A DNA stretch of 64,000 nt. It comes from Hyphomicrobiales bacterium. Lineage in GTDB: Bacteria; Pseudomonadota; Alphaproteobacteria; Rhizobiales; Xanthobacteraceae. The notes beneath the pieces are model-generated. The model did no database searches. It saw nothing but the letters and a program-made list of their open reading frames with translations, and was not told the DNA's origin. The stretch lies in the NCBI GenBank assembly GCA_017305535.1, contig JAFKKN010000009.1:62001-126000 (forward strand), written 5' to 3'. Shown here one piece after another: positions 44,283 to 52,200 of this stretch; position 1 is the stretch's first letter; the number at the start of each line of letters is the position of its first letter. The position numbers were made by a program, and so were the translations under genes.

Positions 44283-45203
44283 TCAATGCACCGTCGCTTT
44301 CGCGCCTTGTGCGTGGGTGACGATAGCACCGATGATCTGCGGCCACAGCGGGATCGGCAGCGCGTGGCCCATGCCGTCGACCATGACCAGTTTCGCACCG
44401 GGGATCGAGGCGGCGGTGTCCTTGCCGCCCTCGGGGCGCACCAGCGGATCGACATTGCCGTGGATCACCAGGGTCGGGGCCTTCACCGCCTTGAGCCGCT
44501 CCTTGCGGCTGCCTGACGCCAGGATCGCGCGCAACTGACGCGAGACGCCGGCCGGATTGAGGCCGCGCTCGAACGTGCGGATGGCGCGCTCGCGGTCGAG
44601 CGCTTCGTCCTGCGGGAAGCTGCCGACGCGCAAGAGTTTCCAGGTCTGTTCGAAGCGTTTGATGAACGCCTCGCGCTCGGTGACCGGCGGAGCCAGCAGC
44701 AGCGCCGCCGCTTCCCGCGTCGGCCCCGGTAACTTGGGATTGCCGGTCGACGACATGATCGAGGTCAGTGTGCGCACCCGCTCCGGGAAAACGATGGCGA
44801 GTTCCTGCGCGATCATGCCGCCCATCGACGCACCGACGATATGCGCCGAGCGGATGTTCAATGCGTCGAGCAGGCCGACCACGTCGGTCGCCATGTCGCG
44901 CAGCTTGTAGGGCGCGGCCACCGGAATCTTCAGGAACCGCAGCTTGAGGAATTCAAGCGCGCCGATTTTCCCGCCACCCTTGAGCTTACTCGATTTGCCG
45001 ATGTCGCGGTTATCGAAGCGAATGACGCGAAAACCTTGCGCCGCGAGCTGGCGACAGAAATCGTCGTCCCAGTGAATCATCTGCGCGCCCAGTCCCATGA
45101 TCAGCACCAGCGGTTCGGCATCCGGCGCGCCGAAAATCTCGTAGCAAAGCTCCATGCCGTTGGCGCGCAGCATTTGCGGTGGTTGATGCGGGATCGGGTT
45201 CAC
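44283..45203 (-). CDS. Alpha/beta fold hydrolase
   Basis: The 306-residue protein has LVLIMGLGAQMIHW near the N-terminus, a nucleophile elbow V-G-A-S-M-G-G, R-F-D-N-R-D-I-G-K-S, acid in VIHGNVDPLV and His in MGHALP. It is a serine hydrolase of the esterase/lactonase branch; substrate unknown. It is divergent from the PHA gene operon, from which it is separated by 199 bp. Confidence 0.87.
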   Translation of the reverse strand: MNPIPHQPPQMLRANGMELCYEIFGAPDAEPLVLIMGLGAQMIHWDDDFCRQLAAQGFRVIRFDNRDIGKSSKLKGGGKIGALEFLKLRFLKIPVAAPYKLRDMATDVVGLLDALNIRSAHIVGASMGGMIAQELAIVFPERVRTLTSIMSSTGNPKLPGPTREAAALLLAPPVTEREAFIKRFEQTWKLLRVGSFPQDEALDRERAIRTFERGLNPAGVSRQLRAILASGSRKERLKAVKAPTLVIHGNVDPLVRPEGGKDTAASIPGAKLVMVDGMGHALPIPLWPQIIGAIVTHAQGAKATVH

Positions 45204-45402
45204 GTCGTTGGCTCCTTGGATCGTCGGGAACGAATTGATGGCAGGTGATTTTGGGACTTGCGGTGATGTTCGGACAGGTAACGGGAAACGGTTCGAGAAA
45301 TATTGACCACACTGTCACAACAGTATGGAATGACAGCAAAAGAAAAGCGAGGCTGACCTCCGCGAGGATGGCGGCCCGAGCGGGAATGAAGGAGGGACTT
45401 TC

Positions 45403-45792
45403 GTGGCGAACAAAAACAGCAACGACCCGGTCGAGATCTGGCACACCATGCTCGGCGAAATGGAGAAGGGCTTCAATTCCTTCGCCACGCAGACCATGAC
45501 GTCGCCCGAATTCAGCAAGGTGATGAATCAGGCTGGCGGCATTGCCGCGGGCGCGCAAAAGCAGTTCGGCGACCTGATGGAGAAATACCTCGTCGGCATG
45601 AATCTGCCGAGCCGGTCGCAAATGGTGACCATGGCCGAACGGCTGCAAGCCATCGAGGCCCAACTCAGCGAAATCAAGACGCTGTTGTACCGGATGCAGG
45701 ATAAATCTGGCGGTGCGGGCGAGAGGTTCGCCGGCACGCCGAAACCGCCACGCACGCGACGGCCCCCATCTGCCGCTGGAGAATCCAAATGA
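45403..45792 (+). CDS. PhaE-like subunit of class III PHA synthase
   Basis: The 129-residue protein has a helical, Met/Gln-rich body (DPVEIWHTMLGEMEKGFNSF, then QFGDLMEKYLVGMNLPSRSQM and a coiled-coil heptad stretch TMAERLQAIEAQLSEIKTLLYRM) and a basic Pro/Arg tail. This is the layout of the PhaE C-terminal region, but the protein is short compared with typical PhaE (about 350). The GTG start is fixed by AAGGAGG seven bases upstream. The stop overlaps phaC by four bases, so the pair are coupled subunits. Confidence 0.75.
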   Translation: MANKNSNDPVEIWHTMLGEMEKGFNSFATQTMTSPEFSKVMNQAGGIAAGAQKQFGDLMEKYLVGMNLPSRSQMVTMAERLQAIEAQLSEIKTLLYRMQDKSGGAGERFAGTPKPPRTRRPPSAAGESK

Positions 45793-46877
45793 ACGCAGTT
45801 TCGGGTTCAGCGTTGGATTTCAACTCGGTCTCGGAGCGCATCCAGACCGAAGTGCAGCGCGCGATCCAGCGCAGCATCAAGGGCGTCGAATATATCGCCT
45901 CGTCCGGGCCGACGCCCGGCGCGACGCCCAAGGATGTCATCCTCTCGCGCGGAACGATGCAGCTCTATCACTACCGGCCGATGGCGGACGAGCTCTATCG
46001 CATTCCGGTGCTGATCGTGATGGCGACCACCAATCGCGGTTACATTCTCGATCTCGCGCCCGGACAGAGCATGGTCGAATTCCTGCTCAAGCGCGGCTAC
46101 GACGTCTACATGCTCGACTGGACCGCGCCGAAGCCGGAAGAAAAGAGCCTGCGGCTGGACGACTACGTTCTCGGTTTCATTCCCGAATGCGTCCGCACGG
46201 TGCAGGAAGACTCCGGCGAAACCGATATCAACATCGTCGGCTATTGCGCCGGCGGAATGCTGTCGACGCTCTACGCATCTGTGCATACCGATGGGCCTTT
46301 GAAGAACCTCGTCTGCTTCACGACGCCGATCGATTTCCGGCATATGACGCTGTTCCAGAATTTTTCCGATCGACGTTACTTCGACGTCGACCGGCTGGTG
46401 GACAGCGTCGGTAACGTGCCGGCGGAAATGATCATGACCTCGTTCGACATGCTGCGGCCGGCGGCGCGCGCGATGGGGCAGGTGCAATTGTGGGAGAACA
46501 TCTGGAATGACGAGTACGTCAAATCCTTCCGGATGATGGACAAGTGGGGCGCGGACACCCTGCCGCTCGCGGGAGAATATTTCCGTCAGATGACCAAGGA
46601 TCTGATGTGGGATAACAAGATCTTCAACGACACGATGACCGTGGGCGGCCGCAAGGCTGTTCTTTCCAACATCAAGGTGCCGATCCTCCACGTCGTCGCC
46701 GAGCACGATCATATCGTGCCTTACGAGGCGTCGCGGCATTTGATCGCGAAGGTGGGATCGACCGACAAGGAAGAGGTCATGCTCAAGGGCGGGCACGTCA
46801 GCCTTGCCGCCGGCGGCAACGCGGTCAAACGGATGTGGCCGAAACTCGATTCATGGTTAGGTGAGAGATCAGTATGA
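45789..46877 (+). CDS. phaC: Class III polyhydroxyalkanoate synthase PhaC
   Basis: The 362-residue synthase has a lipase-like box G-Y-C-A-G-G with catalytic Cys153 (V-G-Y-C-A-G-G) in place of serine, Asp in A-E-H-D-H-I-V-P and His in K-G-G-H-V-S-L. The length near 360 residues and the small partner gene upstream mark it as class III, not the 560-residue class I. It polymerises 3-hydroxyacyl-CoA into PHA granules. Its stop overlaps the start of the acetyltransferase gene by four bases. Confidence 0.92.
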   Translation: MNAVSGSALDFNSVSERIQTEVQRAIQRSIKGVEYIASSGPTPGATPKDVILSRGTMQLYHYRPMADELYRIPVLIVMATTNRGYILDLAPGQSMVEFLLKRGYDVYMLDWTAPKPEEKSLRLDDYVLGFIPECVRTVQEDSGETDINIVGYCAGGMLSTLYASVHTDGPLKNLVCFTTPIDFRHMTLFQNFSDRRYFDVDRLVDSVGNVPAEMIMTSFDMLRPAARAMGQVQLWENIWNDEYVKSFRMMDKWGADTLPLAGEYFRQMTKDLMWDNKIFNDTMTVGGRKAVLSNIKVPILHVVAEHDHIVPYEASRHLIAKVGSTDKEEVMLKGGHVSLAAGGNAVKRMWPKLDSWLGERSV

Positions 46878-47473
46878 GCAATTCCGAACTACGTTCCTAT
46901 CCGCGGCAGGTGGTCACCGAGGCGGGACCGGTCGAGTTTCGTCTGATGGGGGCGGCCGACGAGGCAGCGGTGCTGGACTTCGCGCGCGGGCTTCCGGTGC
47001 ACGACCTGTTGTTCCTGCCGCGCAACATCACCGAACCGAAGGTGCTGACCGCGTGGGTCAGGGAAATCGAGCGTGGCACCATCACCAGCCTGTTGGCCTG
47101 GAAGGGCGGCAAGGTGGTGGGCTGCGGCACCATCGTCCGCGATGCGCATTCGTGGTCGCCGCATGTCGGCGGCATTCGGATGGTGATCTCCACCGACGTG
47201 CGCGGTCTTGGAGTCGGGCGGGCGCTGACCCAGGAAACCTTCGCGCTGGCTCTGTCGATGGGTCTTGAGAAGCTTGTGGCACAGATGACGGTCGACCAGA
47301 CCGGCGCCATTTCCATCTTCGAAGGGCTTGGCTTCAAGGCGGAAGCGCTGTTGCGCGACCATGTCCGCGATCGCGACGGCCGCACCCACGATATCGTCGT
47401 GCTTGGCCACAACGTCGCGCAGGTGCGGGCCAAGCTCGAGGCCTACGGCGTTCCGGCCGCGGTTCAGAACTGA
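46874..47473 (+). CDS. GNAT-family N-acetyltransferase
   Basis: The 199-residue protein is a GNAT fold: VEFRLMGAADEAAVLDFARGL at the start, KVVGCGTIVRDAHSWSPHVGGIRMVIS (split) and the acetyl-CoA-binding loop V-R-G-L-G-V-G-R-A-L, then IFEGLGFKAEALLRDHV. The start overlaps phaC by four bases, so it is the third gene of the PHA synthase operon. What it acetylates is unknown; the coupling is unusual for a general-purpose GNAT. Confidence 0.88.
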   Translation: MSNSELRSYPRQVVTEAGPVEFRLMGAADEAAVLDFARGLPVHDLLFLPRNITEPKVLTAWVREIERGTITSLLAWKGGKVVGCGTIVRDAHSWSPHVGGIRMVISTDVRGLGVGRALTQETFALALSMGLEKLVAQMTVDQTGAISIFEGLGFKAEALLRDHVRDRDGRTHDIVVLGHNVAQVRAKLEAYGVPAAVQN

Positions 47474-47570
47474 ACCGCGCCGCATTTGCTGGCATTGCGA
47501 TAAGTGCGTCCGGCGGATTGGCGCCGGGCGGTGGCGGGGCGGTCGATCCCACTGCTGCATTCTCTCGTTC

Positions 47571-47660
47571 GTGGCCGGGCATAGCCGTTCGAAGAACGGC
47601 GTCGCTTCGCTTGCTGTTTACCGTCGGCGTGGATGGCCGGGACAAGCCCGGCCATGACGA
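47571..47660. repeat. REP-like element, family A
   Basis: GTGGCCGGGCATAGCCGTTC and GAAGAACGGCGTCGCTTCGC, then CGTGGATGGCCGGGACAAGC...CCCGGCCATGACG. It is the family A unit in reversed orientation. The gap 47474-48040 also holds a family B pair and the phasin promoter, and no gene. Confidence 0.8.
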
Positions 47661-47699
47661 ACGGCGGGAATTCGTGTCTGCAACTTAATGGCACGATAC

Positions 47700-47832
47700 C
47701 GTCGTCCCCGCGCAGGCGGGGACCCAGAACCCCTGGCGGCAGGGATTGAACGCGGCCTTCGTCAAAAGCAATCAGCACTGCCTACATCATGGTCGCTGCG
47801 GCGTATGGGTCCCTGCCTGCGCGGGGGCGACG
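47700..47832. repeat. REP-like paired palindrome, family B
   Basis: CGTCGTCCCCGCGCAGGC...GGGGACCCAG and TATGGGTCCCTGCCTGCGCG...GGGGCGACG are inverted copies about 80 bases apart. Confidence 0.8.
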
Positions 47833-47896
47833 CTCAGGGTCGGAATTATTTAATCAAATAAGCCGTTGTTATTATTGTGATTTATATCAATATTTT

Positions 47897-47976
47897 CGCG
47901 TCGCACAATTAATCACGCGTTTGTGATGTCGCGTCGCAACATTGATGTTGCGACGCACAAACGGATGTGCCATAAC
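47897..47976 (+). promoter_or_regulatory. Phasin promoter with PhaR-like boxes
   Basis: TGCGACGCACAA at 47949-47960 matches every position of the PhaR box TGCRNYGCASMA reported for Bradyrhizobium (from memory). CGCGTCGCACAA at 47897-47908 fits 11 of 12 and CGCGTCGCAACA at 47930-47941 fits 10. A perfect inverted repeat GCGTCGCAACAT / ATGTTGCGACGC spans 47931-47956. A likely promoter TTGCGA (47948-47953) and CATAAC (47971-47976) is spaced 17 bp, so the last box covers the -35. Consistent with repression by PhaR until PHA accumulates. Confidence 0.65.
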
Positions 47977-48040
47977 ACTCTCACCCCGGGCCACATGGAC
48001 GGGCCGAGCCCATAGCTCAAACCTGAGGATGGAGATTGAC

Positions 48041-48526
48041 ATGTCGAACGAAACCAATTCCGTGCTGAACAGCGTCCAAGCAGCTTTTGCTCCGATTTCC
48101 GATGCGCTCAAGAACCTCCAGAACGTGGAAGTTCCGGAAGCTGCTCGTGACTTCGTCAAGCGCGCCGCCGGCACCGCCAAGGATCGCGCCGCCGACCTCC
48201 ACAATGGTTCGGAGAAGGTGACCGCCGCGATCGAAGCCGCCGCCAACAACTCGGTCAGCGAAGCCGCCAAGATCAGCCGCAGCATCCAGCAGGCGATCTA
48301 CCAGGACGCCCAGGCGTTCTTCAACGGCATCGACAAGCTGGCCTCGGCCAAGTCGATCACCGAAGCCTTCCAGATCCAGTCGGACCTGGCTCGCGCCCAT
48401 GGCGAGACCCTTGTTGCCCGCGCCAAATCGACCAGCGAGTACGTCGGCAAGCTGGTGACCGAAGGTGCGAAGTCGGCTCAGGAGAATTTCTCGAAGGTCG
48501 CGGCGTCCTACAACAAGGCTGCCTGA
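48041..48526 (+). CDS. Phasin family protein
   Basis: The 161-residue protein is almost wholly amphipathic helix: FAPISDALKNLQNVEVPEAARDFVKRAAGTAKDRAADLH (split over 15-53), then SEAAKISRSIQQAIYQDAQAFFNGIDKLASAKSITEAF and a long C-terminal helix ending ENFSKVAASYNKAA. This is the Phasin_2 type that coats PHA granules. GGAG nine bases before the ATG at 48041 supports the start over an upstream one. The promoter carries PhaR-like boxes and the gene ends in a strong terminator. Confidence 0.93.
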   Translation: MSNETNSVLNSVQAAFAPISDALKNLQNVEVPEAARDFVKRAAGTAKDRAADLHNGSEKVTAAIEAAANNSVSEAAKISRSIQQAIYQDAQAFFNGIDKLASAKSITEAFQIQSDLARAHGETLVARAKSTSEYVGKLVTEGAKSAQENFSKVAASYNKAA

Positions 48527-48580
48527 TCGTTCACGTTTCGACTGATCGCCAACGTTCCTCCCCGTTGACGATCTTCAACT

Positions 48581-48609
48581 AGAAGGCCCGCGTTGCGGGC
48601 CTTCTTTTT
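48581..48609 (+). terminator. Rho-independent terminator after the phasin gene
   Basis: Arms AGAAGGCCCGC and GCGGGCCTTCT form an 11-bp stem with a GTT loop, followed by TTTTG, 54 bases after the phasin stop. Confidence 0.9.
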
Positions 48610-48702
48610 GTCTGGCGGTTACCGTTCCCGACAACTGACGTGGCAGGCATATGCCGCCTTCATCGGTTATAGTGAGCGGGGTTGTTCGAACGCCGCAGGA
48701 TC

Positions 48703-49995
48703 ATGATGACGCCTGACGCTCAGTTTGCATTGACGTCGACCACCGGCGATGACGCGCGCGTCGCCGAATTGAAGCGCATCAAGTTTCTGGCGACGCTGGT
48801 GCTGGTGGGATGCCTTGCGGTGTTCATCACCGCGAAGCTGTTGCTGCCCTATCATCCGGCGTTCGGTTTCGTTGCCGCGTTTGCCGAAGCCGCGACGGTG
48901 GGCGGCCTTGCGGACTGGTACGCGGTGGTGGCACTGTTCCGCCGGCCGCTGGGTCTGCCGATCCCGCACACCGCGATCATTCAGAACAATCAGGCGCGGA
49001 TTGCCGACAAGCTCGGCGAGTTTATCGAAACCAATTTTCTCGACGCCGCGCCGGTCGATGCCAAGCTGCGCCAGATCGATTTTGCGTCCTTCATTGCCGA
49101 CTGGATGAGCGACCGCAAGCGCAGCACCGACCTCGCGCGCTTCGTCCTGCGCCTGTTGCCGGAGGCGTTCGATGCGACCGAAACCTCCGGGCTGACGCAA
49201 TACGTCTCGCGCCGCGTGATGGCGCAGTTGCAATCGATTGATCTCGTGCCGCTCGCCACCAATACGTTGCGCACCTTCGTCGCGGAAGGACGGCATAAGG
49301 CGCTGCTCGACGATCTTCTGGTCGCGATACACGGCGCGCTCAGCCAGCCGGAGACGATGACGGCGTTTCGCGCCAAGCTGCGCGAGGAACTGCCGTCGCT
49401 GCTGACTTTCTATCGCGCCGATGCGTTTCTGGTGAAACGCATCCTCGCGTCGGCGTCGGCGTTCTTCGACGAGGTGCGCGCCGATCCGCAGCACCCGTTT
49501 CGCGGCGAGTTCGATCGCATGGTGCTGGCCTTTGTCGACAAGGCGGCGAGCGATCCGGCCTATGCCGCGCATCTCGATCAGTTGAAGCGCGGCCTGCTGG
49601 CACGACCCGAACTGGGGGGGCTGGCGCAGAGCGTGTGGTCGCAGGCAAAGGCGTTCATCGAGAAGAGTGCGTCCGGTGAATCCAGCGTGCTGCAACACCA
49701 CCTTGCCAACGTGTTCGTTGAGGCGGGGAAGGCGCTCGCGGCCGATGGCGAGATGCGCGGCGAGATCAACCAGGGCATCGTCGTCGTGCTGCGCAGCTTC
49801 ATCGCCGATCAGAAGAGCGGCGTCTCCACCTTCATCGCCGATCAGGTGAAGGGATGGGACATGGCGCAGCTCATCACCTTGATCGAAACCAATGTCGGCA
49901 AGGATCTTCAGTACATCCGTTTCAACGGCACCCTGATCGGCGGCCTTGTCGGACTGGTGCTTCACACGATCGAGGTTCTGCTGCGGCTGGCATGA
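48703..49995 (+). CDS. DUF445 membrane-associated protein
   Basis: The 430-residue protein has two hydrophobic segments near the N-terminus (about residues 27-45 and 54-72), a F-A-E-A-A-T-V-G-G-L-A-D-W-Y-A-V-V-A-L-F motif, then a long helical region of repeats (LREELPSLLTFYRADAF...), and a final hydrophobic segment GLVGLVLHTIEVLL. This is the DUF445 (YjiN-like) arrangement, function unknown. The two ATGs at 48703 and 48706 are both possible; AGGA is five bases before the second. Confidence 0.85.
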   Translation: MMTPDAQFALTSTTGDDARVAELKRIKFLATLVLVGCLAVFITAKLLLPYHPAFGFVAAFAEAATVGGLADWYAVVALFRRPLGLPIPHTAIIQNNQARIADKLGEFIETNFLDAAPVDAKLRQIDFASFIADWMSDRKRSTDLARFVLRLLPEAFDATETSGLTQYVSRRVMAQLQSIDLVPLATNTLRTFVAEGRHKALLDDLLVAIHGALSQPETMTAFRAKLREELPSLLTFYRADAFLVKRILASASAFFDEVRADPQHPFRGEFDRMVLAFVDKAASDPAYAAHLDQLKRGLLARPELGGLAQSVWSQAKAFIEKSASGESSVLQHHLANVFVEAGKALAADGEMRGEINQGIVVVLRSFIADQKSGVSTFIADQVKGWDMAQLITLIETNVGKDLQYIRFNGTLIGGLVGLVLHTIEVLLRLA

Positions 49996-50216
49996 CGAAT
50001 CGGGCAGCAATCAGGATCTGGGCTGGTGTTGCCGGAGGGTGACACCCATATTCCTAGCTACCAAAGGCTGCTTGAATTCGTCGAAATCGGCCTCTAGCTT
50101 CATTTGTGACGACATTGTGTCTACGAATCGTAATGAGGTTTCGGCTTTAGCGACGACAAGACTGCTCAACTGATCTGTTGCTCGATGCACGCGCGTCGGG
50201 CGGGAAAGGATACTCG

Positions 50217-50987
50217 ATGGCTGCTGTTGCTCAATCGTTAGCTCCTCCCTCCAAGCTGCTGGTCCTGCTGGAAGGACGGGCGCTTTCCGAACTCGGCGCG
50301 TTTCTCGGTGCATTGCCGCTGCTCAGTCTTGCTCCGCGTGGCGACGGTCACCCCGTCCTTGTCCTGCCGGGATTGATGGCGAGCGACGCCTCGACACGGC
50401 CGCTGCGCAGTTTCCTTGCCAGCCGCGGCTATGCGGTCAGCGGCTGGGGCCTCGGACGCAACTACGGTCTGCGACCCGGCGTGCAGGACGCTGTCGTCGA
50501 TCTGGTCAAGCGCATCAACGATACCCACGGCCGCAAGGTCAGCCTGGTCGGCTGGAGTCTCGGCGGGCTTTATTCGCGCCAGCTCGCCAAGATGATGCCG
50601 GATCGCGTGCGCTCGGTGATCACGCTCGGCAGCCCGTTCGCCGGCGATCCGCGATCGACCAACGCGTGGCGTGTGTACGAGCTGGCGAGCGGCCAGCGCG
50701 CGGAAGAGGCGAGTGAGCACTTCGGCGGTCCGTTGTCGGAAGCGCCGCCGATGCCGACCACCGCGATCTACAGCCGCACCGACGGCATCTGCGCCTGGCA
50801 GGGCTGCATGGAAAAGACTTCGTCGCTCACCGAGAACATCGAGGTTGAAAGCAGCCACTGCGGCATGGGATTCCATCCCGCCGCGGTTTACGCGGTCGCG
50901 GATCGGCTGGCGCAAGCGGAAGGCGCGTGGAAGCCGTTCGACCGCGGCGGCTGGCGCAGTCTGGTGTATCCGGACCCGAACCGGTAA
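50217..50987 (+). CDS. Alpha/beta hydrolase, lipase-like
   Basis: The 256-residue protein has VLVLPGLMASDAST, G-W-S-L-G-G with the nucleophile Ser, YSRTDGICAWQGC (acid) and S-S-H-C-G-M-G-F-H-P-A-A-V (base). This resembles the esterase/lipase type associated with acyl or PGAP1-like hydrolysis, substrate unknown. AAGGA before the ATG at 50217 supports this start over one 39 bases upstream. Confidence 0.85.
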   Translation: MAAVAQSLAPPSKLLVLLEGRALSELGAFLGALPLLSLAPRGDGHPVLVLPGLMASDASTRPLRSFLASRGYAVSGWGLGRNYGLRPGVQDAVVDLVKRINDTHGRKVSLVGWSLGGLYSRQLAKMMPDRVRSVITLGSPFAGDPRSTNAWRVYELASGQRAEEASEHFGGPLSEAPPMPTTAIYSRTDGICAWQGCMEKTSSLTENIEVESSHCGMGFHPAAVYAVADRLAQAEGAWKPFDRGGWRSLVYPDPNR

Positions 50988-51016
50988 CACGCCGCTTTAA
51001 TCGTCGATCATCTGCA

Positions 51017-51039
51017 ATGCCCGGACTTGTTCCGGGCAT
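51017..51039. repeat. REP-like element, family A short palindrome
   Basis: ATGCCCGGACTTGTTCCGGG is the left arm of a family A unit, closing as a short hairpin. It lies just after the lipase-like gene. Confidence 0.65.
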
Positions 51040-51153
51040 TTGCTTTTGGGGAAGTAACACAGATGCGCGAACGAGATTGAGATTTGCGCGACCGCGGCAT
51101 CTCGAGAGTTATCCCAAAAGAAGCGTTGCAAACGTGATGCTGAGACTCAACTC

Positions 51154-51288
51154 GTCATGGCCGGATTTATTCCGGCCATCCACGAATTAGCCTCACACAG
51201 GGGAAAGACGTGGATGGCCGGGACATAGGCGAAACATAGGCGAACGGAGTGACGCCGTTCTTCGAACGGCTATGCCCGGCCATGACGA
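51154..51288. repeat. REP-like element, family A, full length
   Basis: GTCATGGCCGGATTTATTCC...GGCCATCCACGAATTAG, a middle arm AGACGTGGATGGCCGGGACATAG, then GACGCCGTTCTTCGAACGGC and TATGCCCGGCCATGACG. It resembles 11101-11229 and contains a partly duplicated GAAACATAGGCGAACGG. The rest of the gap 50988-51306 has no gene. Confidence 0.82.
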
Positions 51289-51306
51289 ACGGAGCCGCAG
51301 TGCAAG

Positions 51307-51990
51307 TTAGCGCGCCTTCTCGGCTTTCTTCTTCGCGATCGCGGGTTTCGCAGGAGTGGACGTCTTCGACGCTGCGGCCGGCACGCCGGCCGCGCGGATG
51401 GCGTCTTCGGCGCCGGCGAGAATCAGATTTGCCGCCATCAGTGCATAGGCTTCGCGTGTCATGCCCTTGCCATCGCGGAACCACAGGTAGTGCCAGTTCA
51501 ACATGCCGAACAGCGACATCGTCAGCGGTTTGAGTGTGTCCGGTTGTGTCGCGGCCGACGGGAGCGACGCCGCGATCGCTTCGGAGAAGATTGTCACCAG
51601 CCGTCGTTCGAGCTCTTTCAAAATGTCCTGCTGCGCGCGCGGCAATAGCTTCAAACTCGATATCTGTACCTGATGTTCGGCATCGGCGCCGCGATAGGCG
51701 TCGAGCAGGGCAGTGCAGATCGCAACGAGGCGTGGGCGGCCATCGCTTTCGGTCGCGGCCGCCGCTTCCACCATGGCGACGAGATGCTTGAGGTGATCCG
51801 CAAGCACGTCGAACAGCACGTCGTCCTTGGAGTTGTAGTAGTGATACATCAGCGCCTTGGACACGCCGCACGCTTCCGCGATCATGGTGATCGAGGTGCC
51901 GGTGAAACCGTGTTGCGCGAACAGCCGGGCGGACTGGCTGAGAATACCCAGGCGCTTCTGGTCGTAATCGATTGCCCGGGTGCGAGCCAT
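51307..51990 (-). CDS. TetR-family regulator of the paa region
   Basis: The 227-residue protein has a TetR DNA-binding domain (about 10-57) with LFAQHGFTGTSITMIAEACGVSKALMYHYYNSKDDVL (split over 23-59), a helical ligand domain and a Lys/Ala-rich basic tail of about 20 residues. The start at 51990 is the family start; an upstream frame would add a non-conserved leader. It is divergent to paaX and a TetR-type palindrome lies between. It is likely a local regulator of phenylacetate genes; ligand not known. Confidence 0.88.
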   Translation of the reverse strand: MARTRAIDYDQKRLGILSQSARLFAQHGFTGTSITMIAEACGVSKALMYHYYNSKDDVLFDVLADHLKHLVAMVEAAAATESDGRPRLVAICTALLDAYRGADAEHQVQISSLKLLPRAQQDILKELERRLVTIFSEAIAASLPSAATQPDTLKPLTMSLFGMLNWHYLWFRDGKGMTREAYALMAANLILAGAEDAIRAAGVPAAASKTSTPAKPAIAKKKAEKAR

Positions 51991-52067
51991 ACAGTCAGGT
52001 GTCCTTGACGTCGTGCCGGCAAGATCGCTGTCGACACTTGCCGTCTCTTTTGGCCCGGCAACTTCGC

Positions 52068-52095
52068 ATTGACCGTCCAATTGGTCAATTATAAT
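52068..52095 (+). promoter_or_regulatory. Candidate TetR operator within the paaX promoter
   Basis: ATTGACC (52068-52074) and GGTCAAT (52083-52089) are perfect inverted arms separated by 8 bases. The same TTGACC (52069-52074) with TATAAT (52090-52095) makes a promoter of spacing 15 for the plus strand. The palindrome thus sits on the -35 and spacer. Binding of the divergent TetR protein would block transcription of paaX. Inferred from position and symmetry. Confidence 0.65.
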
Positions 52096-52200
52096 CGGGC
52101 GAAACTGTTGATGGGCGCAGGGCCTGCGGCGCATCGAAATCGCCGTATCGCGCCGGGTGGCGGTGGTCTGCACCGGCGAAACACGCTATGCCGGAAAACG

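Noticed and set aside
6866-51288. CRISPR array
   Set aside because: The repeated sequences are dispersed palindromes at irregular distances, not evenly spaced direct repeats, and no cas gene is present.
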